Shown here piece by piece: positions 1 through 8,924 of a stretch of DNA of 64,000 nucleotides. Positions within the stretch are counted from its first letter, which is position 1; the number at the start of each line of letters is the position of its first letter. Location of the stretch: positions 620,001 through 684,000 of the forward strand of contig CAVPGR010000002.1 in assembly GCA_963704035.1 (NCBI GenBank). Direction: 5' to 3'. The translations under genes were made by a program, and so were the position numbers. The notes below the pieces were generated by a model. The model searched no databases, was not told the DNA's origin, and saw only the letters and a list, made by a program, of their open reading frames with translations. Origin of the DNA: JAOSJL01 sp963704035. Lineage in GTDB: Bacteria; Actinomycetota; Acidimicrobiia; IMCC26256; JAOSJL01.

Positions 1-828
1 GGCGAGCTGCAGTGCTCGTCGCCCGGGAGAACACCCGAGGGACAGGGAACGGCCGACCATGATGCGACCACCGACCCCGACACGATCGAGGCGTGGTTCG
101 GCCGTTCGCCAGACTCGAACCTCGAGTGGTCACTCGAACCAGCCCCATCTTCTCGCCATCGACGTCGACCCTCGCAACGGCGGCAGCCTCGCTGACCTCC
201 AACACGCCGTAGACCTTCCCGGGACACTCACCGCCCGCGACAGGTGGCGGAGGCTGGCACTTGGTCTTCGGAGGTCCCAGGCGTCGACGTGTGCGGCTCT
301 CTCGACCACGTCGGACTCCGAGGCATCGACGTCAAGCGCCGCGGCTACATCGTCGTTGAGCCGAGCCGACACGCCTCGGGTAGGCACCTACACGTGGCTC
401 ACGGACGACGAACCGGCGCCGGTTCCCGACCCGCTCCTCGACCTACTCCGCCGCCCGGAACCGTCGCCGCCACCCGCGGGAGCTGTACCAGGCGGCCCGC
501 TAAGCCGGGTAGGTGTCGCCTACGTCGAGGCAGCCTTGCAGCGGGCGCACGACATCTGTCGACTTTTTCTCCGAATGGTGGTCGACAACAACGCCTTGGC
601 GAAGGAAGCCTTCTCGATCGGCGGGCTTCCCATCGGCCGGGACAAGGCCACCGCCGTCCTGTGGCACGCCTGCGAGGTCTGCGGCCTTGTCGCCGACGAA
701 CCCATCCAGACCCTCAGGACCCTCGACCGACAGCTCAACGAGGGATCGAAGCGCCCCCGGGTCGTACCTGCCCGGCTCCTTGCAGCGGACTCGGCTGGCC
801 GCGCGATGACGACGCGGGAGGTTCGTGA
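1..828 (+). CDS. Bifunctional DNA primase/polymerase (Prim-Pol), 5'-partial, frameshifted
   Basis: The family primes and extends DNA in phages, plasmids and satellites. Reading across frames gives, in order, HDATTDPDTIEAW, the catalytic-type LLAIDVDPRNGG, TGGGGWHLVFGG, GIDVKRRGYIVVEPSRHASG and YTWLTDDEP. A C-terminal helical part (NNALAKEAFSIGG) follows, typical of Prim-Pol proteins. About 40 N-terminal residues lie before the window. At least four frame changes occur within 480 bases, yet motif order and spacing are intact, so indel errors are likelier than decay. The end is uncertain; the TGA at 826-828 fits one frame. It lies upstream of the ATPase gene and probably forms a replication module with it. 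Confidence 0.7.
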
Positions 829-865
829 TGTTGTTGCGAGCACCGCCCACCGGAGGAGCGCGGTG

Positions 866-2050
866 ATGGAAGCGCACGATGCGGAGGTCACGACGCTCCT
901 GCGCGAGTTCCCGGGATCGAGGGTTGTCGAAGCTTTCGAGACCGACAACGGAGACCGGCGTCGAAGCCTCCCGCAACCGACGCGGGAGAGTTCACGCGAA
1001 GTCCTCTCCGAAGACGAGGCGGAGCGTACCAGAACGCCGTCGCCGTCGCCAGGAACAGCGCGATCGTGCCCGACACGGTGAGGCACTCACCGATTTCCTC
1101 GGGCAGCCTCGACGACGAGCACGACTGGCTCGTGGAGGACCTGTTTGAGCCGCGGTGACCGGCTAATCGTCACCGGCGGCGAGGGTGCTGGGAAGTCGAC
1201 GCTGCTCGTTCAGCTCGCTGTTCAGGTAGCCGCAGGCATTCACCCATGGACACTCAAGGCCGTTGATCCTCGACCTGTCCTGTACGTCGACCTCGAACAG
1301 TCACCACGTCAGCTCCGTCGTCGCCTGCGACCTCTTGCCAAGATTGCCGGGAGCCGCCTCGACGGGAGACCTCCTCGCCATCGCTGCTGTTGGCGGCGCC
1401 GTCGACGTCCGCAGGGTCGAGGACCTGACCTGGCTCAGCGAACTGGTCGCCCCGGTGGGACGCGGAACTGCTCGTCGTCGGCCCCGTCTACAAGCTCGCC
1501 GACGGCGACCCGACCACCGAGGAACATGCACGAGCCGTCACGCGAGTCCTCGACGAACTACGGGAACAACACGACGTCACAATCGTCACCGAGGCCCACC
1601 GACCCCACGCACCTCCCGGCAAGGGCGGCAGCAAGCAGCGCCCCCAAGCGGCCCTATCGGCGCGTCGGCTCTGGACCCGCTGGCCAGAGTTCGGAATCTG
1701 TCTCGACGGAGAACCCGGTAGTGACAACACCATGGTCGTGCACTGGCGGGGACAGGCGCGAAGAACGAGCGTGGCCCGACGTGCTGTTCCGAGGCGACAC
1801 AGGCGAATGGCCGTGGCTTGCACCAGAGACCGCAGGCGACCGCCACCCGCACAGCGAAGCGACCTTCGCCGAGCTCGTCACCGCTGTGCGAAACGCCGGA
1901 AAGATCCTCAGTGTTCGCGACCTCGCCCAAAAAACCGGCACCAGCAAGTCCACCGTCGACCGCGCGATCAAGGCGCACCGCACCGCCTGGGCCGCCCTCC
2001 GAGTCGAATACGGCGACACCGACGACACCGACCAGGACGACGCAACGTGA
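866..2050 (+). CDS. RepA-like AAA family ATPase/helicase, frameshifted
   Basis: This is a RecA-fold ATPase of the kind that follows Prim-Pol genes in actinobacterial mobile elements and probably acts as the replicative helicase. The ATG at 866 has a GGAGGAG site 7 bases upstream. The frame-corrected product has WLVEDLFEPRGDRLIVTGGE, Walker A GGEGAGKST (near 1183), Walker B-like VLYVDLEQS (near 1283), then ELLVVGPVYKLADGDPTTEE and VTIVTEAHRPH. The C-terminus reads ILSVRDLAQKTGTSKSTVDR, a helix-turn-helix. At least four frame changes (near 1155, 1365, 1470, 1730) break it. The expected length is about 390 residues. The family is clear; the exact biochemical role is inferred. Confidence 0.75.
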
Positions 2051-2565
2051 CCGGCCGACACTCCAGCGTGGCTGTCCCAGGTGTCCCACCCGAGTGTCCC
2101 AACAGGGGGGTGGAGACATACGCCACAAGGGCGAGCGGGCAATCCGCAGGGGGGTGGGACACTTTTTCTGTCCCAAACGTGGGACACCCGCCGCGAAACC
2201 GCAGGTCAGAGCGGGTGTCCCACTGTCCCACTGTCCCACCCCTCGGGGTGTGCCCATGTGGGACACACACCCCGAGTAGGCAGCGCCGGACCATCTCCGC
2301 GTGCGTCCGTGGTCCGATCCCGCGAGATGATCGGATCACCGTCACCTGTGGGCGTGGTCCGATCCGCGGACACGATACGCGGGAGGCCGTGGTGTTCGAC
2401 CCGGCCGAGTTTGAGGTCGGTGACGTGGGCGCTCGGGAGCCGCGCCTGTGACCGGCCCGTGACCACCGGTCCCGGTGCCGTTCTGGCGGGCGGGTTGTGG
2501 GGGAGGGGTCGGACCTCCGGTCACACGCCCTTGCGACGCCTGGAGCGTGAGGGAGCGAGGGGCCG
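2051..2565. other. Non-coding stretch after the ATPase gene, repeat-rich
   Basis: No convincing gene is seen between the ATPase stop and the small zinc-finger gene. The first 220 bases carry the TGTCCCA repeats listed separately. Next comes GTGGTCCGATCC as a direct repeat (2309-2320 and 2354-2365). The first copy forms an inverted repeat with GATCGGATCAC at 2329-2339 (10 of 11 bases pair). The position next to replication genes suggests an origin or control region; that is inference. Confidence 0.5.
2073..2266. repeat. Cluster of TGTCCCA / TGGGACA repeats
   Basis: TGTCCCA occurs forward at 2073, 2082, 2095, 2169, 2216, 2224 and 2232. It occurs inverted as TGGGACA at 2155, 2180 and 2259. The last three forward copies are a perfect 8-base tandem (TGTCCCAC). 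Copies at 2155 and 2169 form a hairpin around CTTTTTC. Ten copies of a 7-mer in under 200 bases is far above chance. An iteron-type origin or an operator for an element regulator are both possible. Confidence 0.8.
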
Positions 2566-2720
2566 GTGATCGCGTCTGCGTCGCTCTACGGCGCTCCTAC
2601 CCGTAACACACGACGTGTGTGTGACGCGTGCGGCGAGTCGTTCACGCCTACCCGGTCGGATGCCCGATGGTGCTCGTCGGCGTGTCGGCAGCGCGCGTGT
2701 ACCGGAATGCGTCGGGATAG
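2566..2720 (+). CDS. Small zinc-finger protein
   Basis: A roughly 50-residue product begins at GTG 2566 and contains CDACGESF, then RSDARWCSSACRQRA, ending YRNASG. Two Cys pairs (CxxC and CxxxC) make a zinc-knuckle. Proteins with a WCSxxCRQRAYR end are common in actinobacterial phages and islands just ahead of terminase. A one-base deletion near 2695 is needed to join the parts. The function is unknown; nucleic-acid binding is likely. It sits 8 bases before the small terminase gene. Confidence 0.5.
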
Positions 2721-2728
2721 GAGGCGTG

Positions 2729-3225
2729 ATGGCCGAGTCTGAGGGTCCCGACAAGGGCGACAAGCGTGGCGCCTACAAGTGGCGGGACGCTTGGCCGGGG
2801 AACGAACTGGCACTCCGACACGGGGCCAATAGCGAGCGGAAGGTGCAGCCGGTCGCCGACCAGCTGGGCACTCGCCTCGTCGAGGTCCGTCCGGACTTGG
2901 CGGACGAGTCATACGGACCGGCGGTCAAGGCGTGGGCGAGGGCGGAGAGGCGCGTGTGGAGTTGCTGACGGTGTGGCTCGACGAGGTCGGGCTCCTCGAT
3001 GAGAACGGGGAGGTGCGTGGGGCAGTCCGGAGTCTGGAGCGGGTAGAGAGCACGGCGGCGAGGTTGCGGGAGCGGCTGGGGCTCGATCCTCGGGCGGACG
3101 CCGAGCTGGCGATTGTGCGGGGGCAGGCGTCGCGTTCGCGTTCGGACCTCGATGCGTTGGTGGAGGCGGCGCGCGGGTGCGGGCTGAGGTCGAGGGTCCC
3201 GGGAGCTTCCGGCATCGGAGGGTGA
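2729..3225 (+). CDS. Terminase small subunit-like protein, one frameshift
   Basis: The ATG at 2729 follows a strong AGGAGG at 2719-2724. The product starts MAESEGPDKGDKRGAYKW and continues GNELALRHGANSERKVQP, the LxHGAxSxR signature seen at the start of many small-terminase-like proteins. It ends with a helical part (LERVESTAARLRERLGL). A frameshift near 2950 separates the two halves; joined, it is about 165 residues. The family binds the packaging site and recruits the large terminase. It lies directly before the large terminase gene (3-base gap), which supports the call. Confidence 0.7.
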
Positions 3226-3228
3226 GTG

Positions 3229-4674
3229 ATGAGGGCGCTTGACGTGCTCCACGGTCTCGTCGTCGACGAGGACGGTACGAGCTGGGGGAGCGTGCGACCG
3301 AATGGCAGCGTGCGGACGCGGCGGCGGTGATCGACCCGGAGGGGCCGCGGAATGTGCTCCTCACGAGGGCGCGTGGTGGCGCGAAGACGCAGGACTTGGC
3401 GGGGGTGGCGGTGGCGTTGCTGCTGGCGGACGCGCCGCCGGGGAGCCGGAGTTACGCGTTGGCGGCCGACGCCGACCAGGGTGCGCTCCTCCTCGATGCG
3501 CTCAGCGGTTTCGTGCGTCGCACGCCCGGGCTGGCGGGGTTGGTGAAGCTTGATCGGCACCGGGTGACGGTGGTGGAGTCGGGCGCGAGTCTCCAGGTGC
3601 TCTCGGCTGACGTCGCGTCGAGTTGGGGACTGAGCCCGTGGCTGGTGATTATCGACGAGGTCGCGCAGTGGGCGGAGACGCGAGGGCCGCGTGAGTTGTG
3701 GACGTCGATCGTGTCGGCGGTTCCGAAGGTCGAGGGTGCGCGGCTCGCTGTGTTGACGACGGCGGGTGATCCGTCGCATTGGTCGGCGAAGGTGTTGGAC
3801 CACGCACGCCGGTCGGATGCTTGGTATGTCCACGAGGAGCCGGGTCCGTTGCCGTGGCGGTCGGAGGACGATCTGGCGGAGCAACGCGCGTTGCTGACCG
3901 AGTCGAGTTTCGCCCGGTTGCATCTGAATCGTCTGGACGTCCGCGGAGGATCGGCTGACGACGGCGGAGGCGTTGCGGGCTTGTGTGACGCTCGACGGTT
4001 CCCAGGAGCCGGTGCGGGGTGTGCGGTATTGCATCGGTCTCGACGTCGGCTTGAAACGTGACAGCGACGGCGTGCGCGGTGGCGCACCGGGATGGGGAGC
4101 GTGTCGTCGTGGATCGTGTGGTGACGTGGCAGGGGAGCAGGGCGCGGCCCGTGTCGCTCGATTCGGTCGAGGCGTGGATCGTGGAGACGTCGGGCCGGTA
4201 CAACCGGGCTCCGGTGGTCGCCGATCCGTACCAGGCGGCTCAGCTCCTCGAACGGCTCCGGGGTCGTGGGGTTCGGGCGACCGAGTTCGTGTTCTCCGCG
4301 CAGTCGGTGGGGCGGCTCGCGCTCGGCCTGTATCGGCGGCTGCGCGACCGGACGCTCGGCCTCTACGACGACGCAGGAGCTGCTCGACGAGCTGGCGCAC
4401 GTTCGGCTGCGCGAGTCATCGCCGGGTGTGTACCGGCTCGATCACGACGCCGATCGGCACGATGACCGGGCGATCGCGGTGGCGTTGGCGGTGGAAGGGC
4501 TCGGGGGCGGGAAGCACCGCCCGGCCCAGGGGCCGACGGTCCCGCCCGCGCAACGTCGGGCTGCCGGTCGCGTCGGCGGGGTGGGCGTCGTTACAGCACG
4601 AGCCGCGGATTGTGATGCCAGACGGGACACGTGTCCCGGTCGGGTCACGTCGAGGAGCAGGGAGGCCCGCGTGA
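3229..4674 (+). CDS. Phage terminase large subunit, frameshifted
   Basis: This is the packaging motor ATPase and nuclease. The frame-corrected protein (about 480 residues) begins MRALDVLHGLVVDEDG. It has a Walker A-like LLTRARGGAKTQDLAG near 3354, Walker B LVIIDEVAQW near 3642, and a coupling-type VLTTAGDPSHWS. The nuclease domain starts YCIGLDVGLKRD near 4026 and continues VVADPYQAAQLLERLRGRGV, ending with HDADRHDDRAIAVALA. Frame changes occur near 3290, 3955, 4060 and 4385. The stop at 4672-4674 overlaps the next ATG. No portal gene follows, which is unusual. Confidence 0.82.
4623..4638. repeat. Perfect 16-bp palindrome containing the GTGTCCC half-site
   Basis: CGGGACACGTGTCCCG is a perfect palindrome whose halves match the GGGACA/TGTCCC core of the repeats at 2073-2266. 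It lies inside the 3' end of the large terminase gene, where it encodes GTRVP, so coincidence is possible. Confidence 0.5.
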
Positions 4675-5046
4675 TGGGTGACGTTGCGGACGTGATCGGT
4701 GGCGCGTTGGAGGTGCTGGCGGTCGACCCGAATGTCGAGGCGGTCAATGTCTGCTCGCATCTCGTCACGCCAGGCTCGGAGAAACGGCGGCCGGTGGCGT
4801 GTGCCGCCCATCCCCGGCGCGGGTTCCTGTGTTTCGAGTGCGCGGAGGAACACGTCGGGACCCACGAGCCGGTGTGTGCGGTGTGTGCGGGGAACGACGA
4901 CGTCGAGGACGCGTGGACAAGCTTCGAGGTCGAAGCCGCGCCCGTCGAAACGCCGTCGGGAGTCGACGTCGACCCTCACCGGCGCGGTCTTGCTCGTGTT
5001 TCCGGCGTGCCGGACGTGCGCGGCGGAGCTGGGGGGCGAGCGGTGA
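4674..5046 (+). CDS. Zinc-ribbon protein of unknown function, one frameshift
   Basis: The ATG at 4674 overlaps the terminase stop (TGATG) and has AGGAG/GGAGG upstream. The product starts MGDVADVIGGALEVLAVDPN. It has a Cys cluster (VACAAHPRRGFLCFECAEEH, then CAVCAG) and a C-terminal FPACRTCAAELGG. A frameshift near 4970 joins the two parts, giving about 124 residues. The Cys/His pattern suggests one or two zinc sites. It lies between terminase and capsid genes, in the position normally taken by a portal gene, but is far too small to be a portal. I do not recognise the family. Confidence 0.55.
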
Positions 5047-5471
5047 CCCTCCGGCCGGTCTCGGAGTACGAGGCGAAGGTCGTCGCGGTCCTGCGCGCGT
5101 GTGGCTGGCGGTGGCTGACGACGAACGACGTCGCCCGCAAGACCGGCGTGAAGCGGCGGACGGTGAAACATCATCTCGGCCGATGGATCGACGCGGGGAT
5201 CGTCGACGCGATCGAAGCAGCGCAGCTCGACGGCTACTACGTACCCGCCGAGACGAGGCTCTACCGCTGGTGTGCGCACGACGAGCACCCTGCGGCGGTC
5301 GAGCTACGCGAACGGTTCCGGCGGGCGGGCATCGAGTGGCCGCCGCTGGAGGGTCCGCCGACGACGTGCAAGCGCGGCCATCGCCTCGACGGTGAGAACG
5401 CGTACGTCTGGCCCGACCTGAGCGTGAGCTGCATCGCGTGCGGTGAGGTGCTCCCGGCCCGGTCCACGTAG
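5043..5471 (+). CDS. Winged-HTH protein with C-terminal zinc motif
   Basis: The GTG at 5043 overlaps the preceding stop by 4 bases (GTGA). The product is an intact 142 residues. Residues about 10-60 form a winged helix-turn-helix (WLTTNDVARKTGVKRRTVKH, then LGRWIDAGIVDAIE). The C-terminus has TCKRGHRLDGENAYVW followed by CIACGE, the C-x2-GH ... C-x2-C motif found in HNH-like zinc proteins, but no catalytic HNH core is visible. A DNA-binding regulator of the element is the likeliest role. It is one of the few unbroken genes in the element. Confidence 0.6.
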   Translation: MTLRPVSEYEAKVVAVLRACGWRWLTTNDVARKTGVKRRTVKHHLGRWIDAGIVDAIEAAQLDGYYVPAETRLYRWCAHDEHPAAVELRERFRRAGIEWPPLEGPPTTCKRGHRLDGENAYVWPDLSVSCIACGEVLPARST

Positions 5472-5604
5472 TCGTTGCACCGTGCCGGTACGCTGGATGG
5501 TGAGCGAAGTTTCGAGGTCCGACCCCGACCAGGCACCACCGGACGGCGAGCACCGACCTCCCCGAGCAGGGAAATAGCGACAGCACTGCTCAGGGAGACC
5601 CACG

Positions 5605-7137
5605 ATGAACCTCGACTCGCTCACCGACACCCTCTAGTGCCGAGGACCGCTCCGCTGCTCGCGCGGTCTCGCTCGAGCTCGACCGACGACGCGCTGCTCG
5701 CGTTGTCCGACCGGATCAAGGACGCAGCCGCTGAGGTCACCGACGGCGAGGTCGAAGCCGACGACGTGAAGACCCTCGAAGCTCTCGGTGACGTCGCCGA
5801 CGCATGTCCGCTACGAGGTCGCACGCCGCACCGACGGCGATGAGGACGCCGTCGACAACGAGCCGAGTCTGATCCGGAGCCCACGTCGGTCAAGGCGGCG
5901 GCGGCACGCCGTCCGGCCCGTACCCGGCCGCGGTCGAAGCCCGGTGCGGGTCCCGGGTTCGTGAGCGCGTCGGGTCGGCCGTTGGCTCGGCATTCCCGAC
6001 GTCGCCGCGGCGATGGTCGACGCCTACCGTGACGCGGGGCCACGGGCTGGTCGGGTGCCGCGTTGCTTGGCGTCACGCCGAGAGCGGAGGCCGGATGCTC
6101 GGCGAGGACCCGTGGGCGAATCACGACCGCGGTCGAGGACGCGACCGCTAAGGCGCTCACCGCGTCGGGCGGCTTCTGTGCGCCGTCCGCCGTGAACTAC
6201 GAGGTGGCGCAGGTCGCGGAGGCACGACGACCCGTCCGCGACTCGCTCCCCGCGTTCGTCGCCGATCGGGGCGGGGTGCGGTTCGCTGACGCCTCCGACC
6301 CTCGCCGACGTGGACCTCGCGGGAGCTGACGCGGCGATCACCGTGCATAGCAATGCGGACGACGTGGGCGGAAGCTCGAAGGGCGTCCAGGTCCCGGACT
6401 GCCTCAGCTTCACGGAGACGCTCACCCAGGCGATCGTGCGTCGGTTGCGGTTCGGAAATCTCGCCAACGGCGCGTTTCCCGAGTTCGTCGAGAGCTGGAC
6501 GACGCTCACCATCGCCGGCGCACGCCCGCACCGTGGAGACCGAACTGCTCGACCAGATTCTCGCCGCGTCCACGCAGCACGACGACGACCCAGCAGCTCG
6601 GCGCAGCCCGTGAGCTGATCCGTGTCATCGCGGAAGGTGCCGCGGGCTACCGGAACCGGCACCGGATGGCCCCGGATCGTGTGCTTCGGGTGCTCATGCC
6701 CGCGTGGGTCATCGACGCTATGACGTCCGACGTCGCGCAGAGCCAGCCGGGCGAGGTCGACGCGCTCCGGCAGACACGCGCCGAGATCGTCGCCACGTTG
6801 GAGAACCTCGCGGTACGGGTGACGTTCTACGAGGACACACGACCGGGCTCGGTCAGGTTATCGGCGCTCAGACCGTGGGGCACTGAATCCGTTCCCCGAC
6901 ACGGTGCACTGGTTCCTGTTCCACGAGGGGGCGTTCGTGTTCCTCGACGGCGGCATGTTGGACCTCGGCGTCGTGCGCGACTCGACGCTCAACGCGACGA
7001 ACGACTTCGAGACGTTCGCGGAGACTTTCGAGGCGGCCGCGTTCCGCGGTGTCGAGAGCCTCTGGGTCGCTTCACCGATTTGCGTGAACGGTGAGAGCCA
7101 GCTCGCAGTGGACGCGAGCACCTGCGTCGGCTCGTAG
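5605..7137 (+). CDS. HK97-like major capsid protein with N-terminal scaffold-like region, frameshifted
   Basis: The frame-corrected product is about 510 residues. It starts MNLDSLTDTL with a charged helical part (ALSDRIKDAAAEVTDGEVEA) resembling the delta/scaffold region fused to actinophage capsid proteins. Capsid-type segments follow: GGFCAPSAVNYEV, GGVRFADAS, VPDCLSFTETLTQAIVRRL, NGAFPEFVESW, ETELLDQILAAST, MAPDRVLRVLMPAWVID, DTVHWFLFHEGAFVFLDGG and VESLWV. At least ten frame changes interrupt it, the densest in the window, yet no frame shows internal decay. The call rests on motif order and on terminase upstream. No separate protease, portal or tail gene follows. Confidence 0.7.
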
Positions 7138-7390
7138 CCGGATCGCACGCGCGGCACCTGTGGGCGCCGTTTGAGACTCTCCCGACGTCCTTCGCCGCAC
7201 CGATCGGTTCCAACGCACCTAGAGTTCAGCCTTCGCCCTCCGGCGAGAGGTCGACGGGTAAACTTGCCAAGCGCCAGATGGGTTTTCGGAGGAGACGGGG
7301 TGCGGCGCAGAGATCTGCTCGCCGAATTCGCTGGACAACGTCGGACGGGTCGGACGGCAGACCTCGCGTAAGTCAAAATAGGAGGGTCGG

Positions 7391-7702
7391 ATGATCGCCG
7401 AGTTCGTTGTATGGACGATGTTGCCGATCGTCCTGATAATCGCCATTCCTGTCATCTGCGCGATCGGAGCGACCATCGCTGTCCTCTGGGGGAAGATGGT
7501 CGAACCAGCCAAACCCAAGATTGGTGACCTGCAGCGGTGGCTGGAGACGCATGCGATGCTCGACTTCAACGAGTTCGAGGAGGCGCAGGGGTACGACCGC
7601 TATTCCACTCCCGTTGGAGTGGTGAAGCGTGCCGAAGCGAACGGGTGGATGCACTCGGACGAGAATGGCAAGTGCGTTTCGGACCTCTACCGAACGCCAT
7701 GA
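7391..7702 (+). CDS. Small membrane-anchored protein of unknown function
   Basis: This 103-residue protein has a strong ribosome site (AGGAGGG just before the ATG). Residues about 5-35 form one long hydrophobic segment (TMLPIVLIIAIPVICAIGAT). A soluble tail follows (LQRWLETHAMLDFNEFEEAQ, then VVKRAEANGWMHSDENGKCV), perhaps a small winged-helix-like fold. The frame is intact. The stop overlaps the start of the next tiny gene (ATGA), so they are probably translationally coupled. It lies downstream of the capsid gene at the element's right side. Function unknown. Confidence 0.6.
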   Translation: MIAEFVVWTMLPIVLIIAIPVICAIGATIAVLWGKMVEPAKPKIGDLQRWLETHAMLDFNEFEEAQGYDRYSTPVGVVKRAEANGWMHSDENGKCVSDLYRTP

Positions 7703-7770
7703 TCGAGGAACTGATCGGCCTGGTTCTGCTCGTCGTCGTGATCGGCGCAATTACGCTAGGTGGATGGTAG
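7699..7770 (+). CDS. 23-residue single-pass membrane micropeptide
   Basis: The ATG at 7699 overlaps the previous stop by four bases. The 23-residue product starts MIEELIGLVLLVVVIGAITL and is almost wholly one hydrophobic helix with an acidic N-terminus and a Trp end. Start-stop coupling to the upstream membrane gene is the main support. Small phage membrane peptides can be holin-like, toxic or regulatory; nothing here decides which. Confidence 0.45.
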   Translation: MIEELIGLVLLVVVIGAITLGGW

Positions 7771-7775
7771 GGACC

Positions 7776-7796
7776 GACGAGTGACGAGTGACGAGT
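7776..7796. repeat. Three tandem copies of GACGAGT
   Basis: GACGAGT is repeated three times without spacer, followed by the degenerate copies GACG and GACGACT. It lies in the gap between the micropeptide gene and the zinc-ribbon membrane gene. No function is evident. Confidence 0.6.
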
Positions 7797-7984
7797 GACG
7801 GACGACTGACGAACAGATCGACGCGACGCCTTCGGCCCGTAGAGCACGTCACCTGCGCAGCCGCACCGACGGCAGGGTGGACCCGTCGGGCGAGATGCTG
7901 GAGGCGATCTGCGACGAGCCTCCCCTACGGCACTCCACGTAGGCTATTGGCGGCAGGATGTCCTCGCCGCCGGAGCGTCGGCGA

Positions 7985-7990
7985 TACGCT
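7985..7990 (+). promoter_or_regulatory. -10 element for a leaderless transcript
   Basis: TACGCT lies exactly 6 bases before the GTG start at 7997, the same arrangement seen before several chromosomal genes here. No ribosome site precedes that GTG, which fits a leaderless mRNA. Confidence 0.5.
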
Positions 7991-7996
7991 CGCTGC

Positions 7997-8322
7997 GTGC
8001 CCTACTGCACAAACTGCGGAACGGCTTCCGAAGTACATTGGAAGCACTGCCCCAAATGCGGAGCGGCCCTCAGCCGCGCAACAGAACGAGTCCGTTCCCG
8101 CAGAAGCCAATGCACCGACCGATGACCCGGTCGACACGGCACGCCGACTGGCGAGGGGAGCGCCGTCCACACGAGGAGATCATCGCTCGGCGGACATCGT
8201 GGAGTCGTCGGACTCCCGAATCGAGGCCGACACGCCACGGCAAGACGCGCTTGAACGTGGCCCAACTAGTCATTCTGTTTCTGGGAATGCTCGCATTGAT
8301 CGGAGCCGTCGCGTGGTCTTGA
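7997..8322 (+). CDS. Zinc-ribbon protein with C-terminal membrane helix, frameshifted
   Basis: The GTG start gives VPYCTNCGTASEVHWKHCPK followed by CGAAL, a classic double CxxC zinc ribbon in the first 25 residues. A polar, Thr/Asp-rich linker follows, then a C-terminal helix (LVILFLGMLALIGAVAWS) ending at the stop. Two frame changes (near 8080 and 8240) are needed, giving about 108 residues. Tail-anchored zinc-ribbon proteins are common in actinobacteria and usually uncharacterised. The start is fixed by the -10 element 6 bases upstream. Confidence 0.55.
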
Positions 8323-8924
8323 CGATTCCCTTCAATGGGGGTGACTGCTCGGCCGTGATTCTTGCAGTGGGGGACAAAAACCCCTCCAGCCCCGATACGC
8401 CGGACACTACGCAACCCATCAACCCGAGTACGGTCATACCTAGGTCAATGCCACCGCCTGGTATTGACCTCAATCGATTGCCTCGTGAGGGGCAGCCGAC
8501 GGGTTGCCGCGGAGGCCGCGCAATCCCGGCTGATGACATCGGGGATCGTGCTAGCAGTGAGCGCCGTGGCAGTGACCGGAGGAATGCTCATCTTTCGCCG
8601 CCGCATCCCGACATGACGTCGGCGATATTAACGACGAAGACAGGGACCTGTTCCGAGGCGAATGATCGCTACGGCTCGACCATTCATTGTGAACCTGCAC
8701 GTCGTACGGGGGAGGTCGGCCGCCACGGTTCGGCTACTTGTTGAGCGTTGCGGCGAATCCTCCGCGGCCTCGCCTTCGTGGTTGGCTGGTCACGGGTTGG
8801 TCACAGACTCCCGCAGACGGACCGAAACAGACCGACCCTGCGTCGTCGGGTGAGGCCGCGAAACCCGCAGAATCACGCGGATTGCGTAGACGGACCGACA
8901 CGCGCCGACACTGGCTCGGTCGGA
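8323..8924. other. Right end of the element, no confident gene
   Basis: Pieces of coding-like sequence are visible but cannot be joined with confidence. A Pro/Thr-rich stretch lies near 8360-8460, and a 27-residue hydrophobic tail (MTSGIVLAVSAVAVTGGMLI, then basic residues) is encoded at 8533-8616. They could be one frameshifted membrane-anchored protein. From 8620 to the att-like fragment I see only direct repeats. Confidence 0.4.
8815..8898. repeat. Direct repeat AGACGGACCGA next to the att fragment
   Basis: AGACGGACCGA occurs at 8815-8825 and 8888-8898. GGTCAC is also repeated close by (near 8788 and 8800). Short direct repeats beside an integration site can be arm-type integrase sites; that is inference. 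Confidence 0.5.

Noticed and set aside
2925..4400. 491-codon leftward open frame opposite terminase
   Set aside because: Arg/Pro-rich composition without motifs; the plus strand encodes recognisable terminase in pieces.
8270..8539. Leftward 89-codon frame with a hydrophobic stretch
   Set aside because: No ribosome site or family, and it is antisense to the end of the zinc-ribbon gene; the plus-strand pieces are equally good.
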